Shown piece by piece: positions 60,200 through 64,000 of a DNA stretch of 64,000 nt. Under the pieces are notes generated by a model that had not been told where the DNA came from, searched no databases, and saw only the letters and a program-made list of their open reading frames with translations. Position 1 is the first letter of the stretch, and each line of letters opens with the position of its first letter. Source of the DNA: JAISGQ01 sp045604155 (GTDB lineage: Bacteria; Bacillota; Clostridia; Oscillospirales; Acutalibacteraceae); assembly GCA_045604155.1 (NCBI GenBank), contig JAZUNN010000073.1, positions 1 through 64,000 of the forward strand, read 5' to 3'. The position numbers and the translations under genes are program-made.

Positions 60200-60682
60200 C
60201 TATTCGCATTTTTCCTTCAGGGCATTTTTTGCTCTGAAATATGTAACTCGTGCCCAGTTTTCAGTTCTTTTCATGATCGTTCCGATTTCTTTGAATGACA
60301 GCTCCCCAAGAATCCGCAGATAAAGAACTTCCCGAAGCTCACCGTTAAGCTCCTGCATTTTTGCGTAAATACGCATTTTATCCTCTGCATCTGCAATTCG
60401 GTCGTCAACATCTGATTCTTCCGGGCAGTCATATTCCTCTATCGGAACATTTCCCTTGCTGTGCTTGTTCTTCTCAAGATATTTATACCAGCTGTGGCGT
60501 GCTATCTGGCAAAGCCATACCGACGGCTTGCAGTCGCCTCTGAACTTGTCCGAAGTGCGTATTGCCTGATAGAATGTTTCCTGGGTCAGCTCTTCGGCAA
60601 GATCACTGCTGCCGCATAATCTGAGAAGGTAACGAAATACAAGCTGTGAGTACTCGTCATAATATTCCGGAATTTTTGACAC
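60200..60682 (-). CDS. ECF-type RNA polymerase sigma factor
   Basis: The 160-residue protein has region 2 (SSDLAEELTQETFYQAIRTSDKFRG, WLCQIARHSWYKYLEK) and region 4 (REVLYLRILGELSFKEIGTIM..., WARVTYFRAKNAL). An AAGGAGG site lies before the ATG. A GTTAC sequence near 60734-60738 could belong to an autoregulated promoter, but this is weak. Confidence 0.93.
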   Translation of the reverse strand: MSKIPEYYDEYSQLVFRYLLRLCGSSDLAEELTQETFYQAIRTSDKFRGDCKPSVWLCQIARHSWYKYLEKNKHSKGNVPIEEYDCPEESDVDDRIADAEDKMRIYAKMQELNGELREVLYLRILGELSFKEIGTIMKRTENWARVTYFRAKNALKEKCE

Positions 60683-60768
60683 CTTGTCGCCTCCTTTCGA
60701 CTACATACAGTAAGTCGGAAAAATATGCAGTTCGTTACAGGATTTCCTGAAAAATTTTTCTGAAAAAG

Positions 60769-60799
60769 TAAACCGACAGATTTTATATCTGTCGGTTTA
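60769..60799 (-). terminator. Terminator of the mreCD-PBP operon
   Basis: TAAACCGACAGAT and ATCTGTCGGTTTA form a 13-bp stem around a 5-base loop. Read leftward it runs into CTTTTTC, just after the PBP stop codon. Confidence 0.85.
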
Positions 60800-60801
60800 T
60801 C

Positions 60802-62874
60802 TTATACAATAAGCTGACCGTCGGATATATTTTCGTAACCATCGGTCTTTTCCGCAAAGAAGTAGTAGTCGAAGATATCACGGGCAACACCGGTCATTTC
60901 ACTTCCGTGGCCGCACTTCTCGCCCACGATGCATATTGCAATCTCGGGAGTATTATACGGTGCGAAAGCGATGAATATTCCGTTTGCGGTAACGGTTTTC
61001 AATGTATCCGCTGTACCTGTTTTGCCGCCGACCTGTATCTTGTAGTTGGAGAATGCCGCTGATGCGGTACCCTCCTGAGTAACGGACAGAAGTCCTTTCT
61101 TAACGTTTGCAAGGTTCTGCTCAGAAACGTTCAGGTTATTGAGTATCTTTGGATTATCCGAAGTATCCTCAATTATGGTTTCTGTATAATCGTAGCTCTT
61201 TATGGTCTTGATTATTCTTGCTTCATAACGTGTGCCGCCGTTTGCAACGGTGGACATATATGCGCAGAGCTGGACGGGAGTAAAGCGGTTGTCACTCTGT
61301 CCGATGGCTGCCTGCAGGGTATCTGCATAGTACCAGCCTGCTTCTCTTGCTTCACGCTCTTCACGGCCTGCAAGAGTACCGGTGGATTCGCCAAGTCCCA
61401 CGCCCGTTGCCGAGCCGAAGCCAAGCTGACGGCAATAATCGTTGAACTTTGTAATTCCAAGCTGCTCACCTACGTTGTAGAAGAAGATGTTGCAGGATTT
61501 GGAAAGTGCGGTTGTTACGTTTATTGCACCGTGATTGCCCAGACATCTCATCTTCAGTTTGTACTCTGAATGGGTAAACACTCTGTTGCAGGTGAATGTG
61601 GATTTTGTGGTGATTATTCCTTCTTCGAGTCCTGCCAGTGCAGTTGCAACCTTGAAGGTTGAACCCGGTGCATAGGTACCGTTGAGTGCTCGGTTATAGA
61701 GAGGCTTTCCCGAATGCTTGAGCAGCTCATCATAGGTTTCGGAATAGGTGGTCAGGTCATAGGAAGGATAGGTTACAAGTGCCAGAACCTCGAAGGTCTG
61801 TACATTCATAACAACAACTGCGCCTGAATCTGCATCCTCACCGTCGTATTTTGCAGATGTGGCTGCACCTGCTCTTGCGATTGACTTTATGCACTTTTCA
61901 AGGGATTTCTGTGCAACCTTCTGCATTTCGGAGTCGAGGGTCAGGACGATGGTATTGCCCGGCACGGCATCTTCGGTGAATTCCTCGTAGATAACATCGC
62001 CGTTGTCGTCACGCTGAACCTTTTTCTTGCCGTCGTCGCCCTTGAGATAGCTTTCGTAGGTCTTTTCGATTCCGAACTTACCTACATAGTCGGTCATCTT
62101 GTAGCCGCTCTTTTTAAGCTCTTCGTATTCCTCTGCATAGATAGGACCTATATTGCCTATGATATGGGGAGCAATGGTGCCGTCGGCATACTCACGGATG
62201 GGTATGACGTTTATTTCAACACCCTTGAACAATGCAGCATTTTCCTTGATTATCTGCATTGTATCAAGAGAAATATCGGAAGCGTAGGTATAGGGATATG
62301 CACTGGAGAAGGACGCAAGCTCCATCTCAAGGCGTACGCCCATTATCATTCTTGCCACATCGGGAGAAAGATTTTCAAGCTCATAGTCCGTTACCATGGT
62401 GTCGTAGCAGTTCTGCGCCGTTGCATAGGACTGAAGCATCAGCTCCTCCTGCATATCGGAGATTGCTGCCTTTACCTTGACTGTCTGTTCTTCCTCTGTG
62501 GGGTATGATGCTGTGCCGAATTCGTCTACATAGAGAGGCGTGTTGTCGTTCCATTCCTCTCCCCTTTCGGAAAGAAGAGTGCAAAGACGCCAGATTATCT
62601 CATTTTCTGTTCCGACCTCCATGTCGGCACGGTTGAATACTATGGCATAGCCCAGTCTGTTCTGCACTATGGCACGACCGTATCTGTCAACGATTTCGCC
62701 TCGTGCTGCAGTGACAGAAATCGAAGTTGCCGTCTGTTTGACCGCCTGAGTGCGGTAATACTCGCCCTGTTCAACCTGCAGCTTGAGCAGGACAACAGCA
62801 TAAACCACGATCACCGACATGAGAATGGAAACAAGTATGAATATACGTCGGCTTATTCTTTTTTCATCATCCAT
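60802..62874 (-). CDS. mrdA: Penicillin-binding protein 2 (class B, elongation transpeptidase)
   Basis: The 690-residue protein has an N-terminal TM helix (about 12-30), a PBP dimerisation domain (TAARGEIVDRYGRAIVQN) and a transpeptidase domain with STFK (catalytic Ser), SCN and KTGTA. It cross-links peptidoglycan during rod-type elongation with MreC/MreD. Position after mreD supports MrdA rather than a sporulation PBP. AAAGGAGG precedes the ATG. No RodA or MreB gene is visible within the window. Confidence 0.94.
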   Translation of the reverse strand: MDDEKRISRRIFILVSILMSVIVVYAVVLLKLQVEQGEYYRTQAVKQTATSISVTAARGEIVDRYGRAIVQNRLGYAIVFNRADMEVGTENEIIWRLCTLLSERGEEWNDNTPLYVDEFGTASYPTEEEQTVKVKAAISDMQEELMLQSYATAQNCYDTMVTDYELENLSPDVARMIMGVRLEMELASFSSAYPYTYASDISLDTMQIIKENAALFKGVEINVIPIREYADGTIAPHIIGNIGPIYAEEYEELKKSGYKMTDYVGKFGIEKTYESYLKGDDGKKKVQRDDNGDVIYEEFTEDAVPGNTIVLTLDSEMQKVAQKSLEKCIKSIARAGAATSAKYDGEDADSGAVVVMNVQTFEVLALVTYPSYDLTTYSETYDELLKHSGKPLYNRALNGTYAPGSTFKVATALAGLEEGIITTKSTFTCNRVFTHSEYKLKMRCLGNHGAINVTTALSKSCNIFFYNVGEQLGITKFNDYCRQLGFGSATGVGLGESTGTLAGREEREAREAGWYYADTLQAAIGQSDNRFTPVQLCAYMSTVANGGTRYEARIIKTIKSYDYTETIIEDTSDNPKILNNLNVSEQNLANVKKGLLSVTQEGTASAAFSNYKIQVGGKTGTADTLKTVTANGIFIAFAPYNTPEIAICIVGEKCGHGSEMTGVARDIFDYYFFAEKTDGYENISDGQLIV

Positions 62875-62954
62875 TGCGGTGACCTCCTTTCGGTTTATCT
62901 GCTTTTTATTTTAGCTTGAATATGTGATGATTGCACGAACTGAATATTAATTTT

Positions 62955-63473
62955 TTATTCCTCGTCCTCGAGGTGTGTTGCGATTGCACGGTTGAAGTAG
63001 AATGCAATGGGCATGAGAAGGGTTGTGTAGACTATTCTCGGAAGCAGCACTCCATAGAGGAAATACCATGTGCCGCTGTCACCCCACAATGCAAACTTGA
63101 AGAACCACTGAAACAGTCCCACCACGAATACAGATGCGGCTGCAAGTACCATTGATGTGACGAGATTGTTTCTCATCAGGTATACAACCAGTATTCCGCA
63201 GAAGAAGCACACGACCGTCATCAGCATGGCATGGAATCCGAACACCATTGCACTGCCAAGATCCATCAGCAATCCTGCTATAAGACCGATCCACATACCC
63301 TTGCCTTCACCTTCAAACATGGTGATGCTGACTGCAAAGATTATCAGCAGCATGGGCTTGACGTTAAGAAATGTAGGTATGAGTCCGGGTGTATTCTGAA
63401 GTACAAATATTATTATCAGCTCGAGGATGTAAACTATCCATTTTATCCTCACTCTGCTGAGTATTCTTTTCAT
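62955..63473 (-). CDS. mreD: Rod shape-determining protein MreD
   Basis: The 172-residue protein has five to six TM helices and the conserved GLIAGLLMDLGSAMVFGFHAM region of MreD. GGGGTGA precedes the ATG. It lies between mreC and the PBP2 gene. Confidence 0.92.
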   Translation of the reverse strand: MKRILSRVRIKWIVYILELIIIFVLQNTPGLIPTFLNVKPMLLIIFAVSITMFEGEGKGMWIGLIAGLLMDLGSAMVFGFHAMLMTVVCFFCGILVVYLMRNNLVTSMVLAAASVFVVGLFQWFFKFALWGDSGTWYFLYGVLLPRIVYTTLLMPIAFYFNRAIATHLEDEE

Positions 63474-63509
63474 TCTGTCACCCCGTTCGGGTTTGTTCGT
63501 CAGGAGAGC

Positions 63510-64000
63510 TTATTCGGAATCTTCAACCTGCTCCTCGCCGGGATACAGATTAAGCTCGCCGTCAACCACTGCGCCCTGACCGTCAAAGTCGGTTATTACA
63601 AAAACAGTGGTGCAGCCTTCTATGTCTGCGGCAGGCTTGATTATCGCATAAAGAGAAATATCCTGTGCCTCGGGCTTTATCTCAATAACCTCACCGATAA
63701 TGAGATCTTTTGGGAATATTCCGCCAAGACCGCTGGTAACGACTATGTCGCCTGTTGTAACGTCACAGTCACGGGCAAGATATGAAAGCTTTGCATAGCC
63801 CTGGGATGCAAGCTCCAGATCACCTATGAGAACACCGCCGTCACGGGTGCTGCTGTCAACTGCACCGACGCTGCTGGCAGAGCTGATTACGGTTGTGACC
63901 TTCGAGGAAATGGGGCCTATCTGGGAAACATATCCCACAAGACCGTCTGCTGTGATTATGGGGTCATAGAGTGATACGCCGTGGTTTGAGCCTTTGTCTA
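63510..64000 (-). CDS. mreC: Rod shape-determining protein MreC (partial, 5' end outside the window)
   Basis: The visible C-terminal part reads DKGSNHGVSLYDPIITADG, then GLVGYVSQIG, GDLELASQGYAKLSYL, GDIVVTSGLGGIFPKDLIIGEV, which are the MreC beta-domain landmarks. The frame runs on past the window edge. MreC is the periplasmic-side scaffold of the elongation complex. Confidence 0.94.
   Translation of the reverse strand, partial: DKGSNHGVSLYDPIITADGLVGYVSQIGPISSKVTTVISSASSVGAVDSSTRDGGVLIGDLELASQGYAKLSYLARDCDVTTGDIVVTSGLGGIFPKDLIIGEVIEIKPEAQDISLYAIIKPAADIEGCTTVFVITDFDGQGAVVDGELNLYPGEEQVEDSE

Overview
The window looks like chromosomal DNA of an anaerobic Bacillota bacterium, most likely class Clostridia, family Oscillospiraceae/Ruminococcaceae (Ruminococcus-like). 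The reasons are strong AGGAGG-type ribosome binding sites, an NAD(P)-linked multi-subunit [FeFe]-hydrogenase operon, Rnf-type genes, a flavodiiron protein, a fused [4Fe-4S] L-serine dehydratase, plant-polysaccharide enzymes and many short U-tailed terminators. The species assignment is inference. No rRNA, tRNA, CRISPR array or transposase was found.

Layout. 1-600: a gene tail and a GNAT acetyltransferase. 0.8-7.1 kb: glycan genes (secreted GH16 lipoprotein, AraC regulator, GH5, HAD hydrolase, GH3). 7.1-10.6 kb: an ArsR/SmtB-type metal sensor upstream of an ABC exporter-like ATPase and FtsX permease. 10.7-14.7 kb: a membrane-anchored protein with S-D-x-S-x-T-D motifs, a DUF2262-like protein and guaB. 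14.6-15.5 kb: a divergent XRE regulator/SLOG-like pair with twin operators, bracketed by two copies of one 32-bp terminator. 15.6-19.6 kb: an unusual Rnf-like operon (rnfC, rnfD, rnfG, then one ORF that looks like RnfE fused to RnfA), with no rnfB. 19.6-22.4 kb: a YgjP-type metallopeptidase, Lgt and small membrane proteins. 22.5-23.9 kb: a cobalamin riboswitch controlling a DUF4430 protein and an ECF-transporter S component. 23.9-25.8 kb: an LCP-family cell-wall protein.

25.8-38.1 kb is centred on uronate and pectin use: esterase, AEC transporter, GH4 galacturonidase-like enzyme, LacI regulator with operator, UxaC, an AraC regulator, and a rare fusion of a Cof-type HAD phosphatase with a pectin methylesterase. 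An XRE-L-serine dehydratase fusion follows. 38.2-41.2 kb holds a flavodiiron protein, small unknown and membrane genes, and hairpin repeats. 41.2-49.5 kb is a ten-gene leftward operon that combines the NuoE/thioredoxin-like/NuoF/HydA subunits of an electron-bifurcating-type hydrogenase with a second, sensory-type hydrogenase and a set of GHKL ATPase, DRTGG and PHP proteins.

49.8-54.0 kb is a lipid operon (plsC, plsX, DegV/FakB, FakA) for exogenous fatty-acid activation and phosphatidic acid synthesis. 54.1-60.7 kb holds two sigma/anti-sigma pairs around a two-component system whose own promoter carries helically phased TGTAAGA repeats. 60.8-64.0 kb is the mreC-mreD-PBP2 cell-elongation operon, with mreC cut by the window edge.

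The strongest candidates for something undescribed are the rnfB-less Rnf-like operon with its RnfE-RnfA fusion lacking the usual cysteines, the HAD-pectinesterase fusion, and the sensory hydrogenase module inside the hydrogenase operon. Two genes (plsC and a sigma factor) appear to start at AUU.
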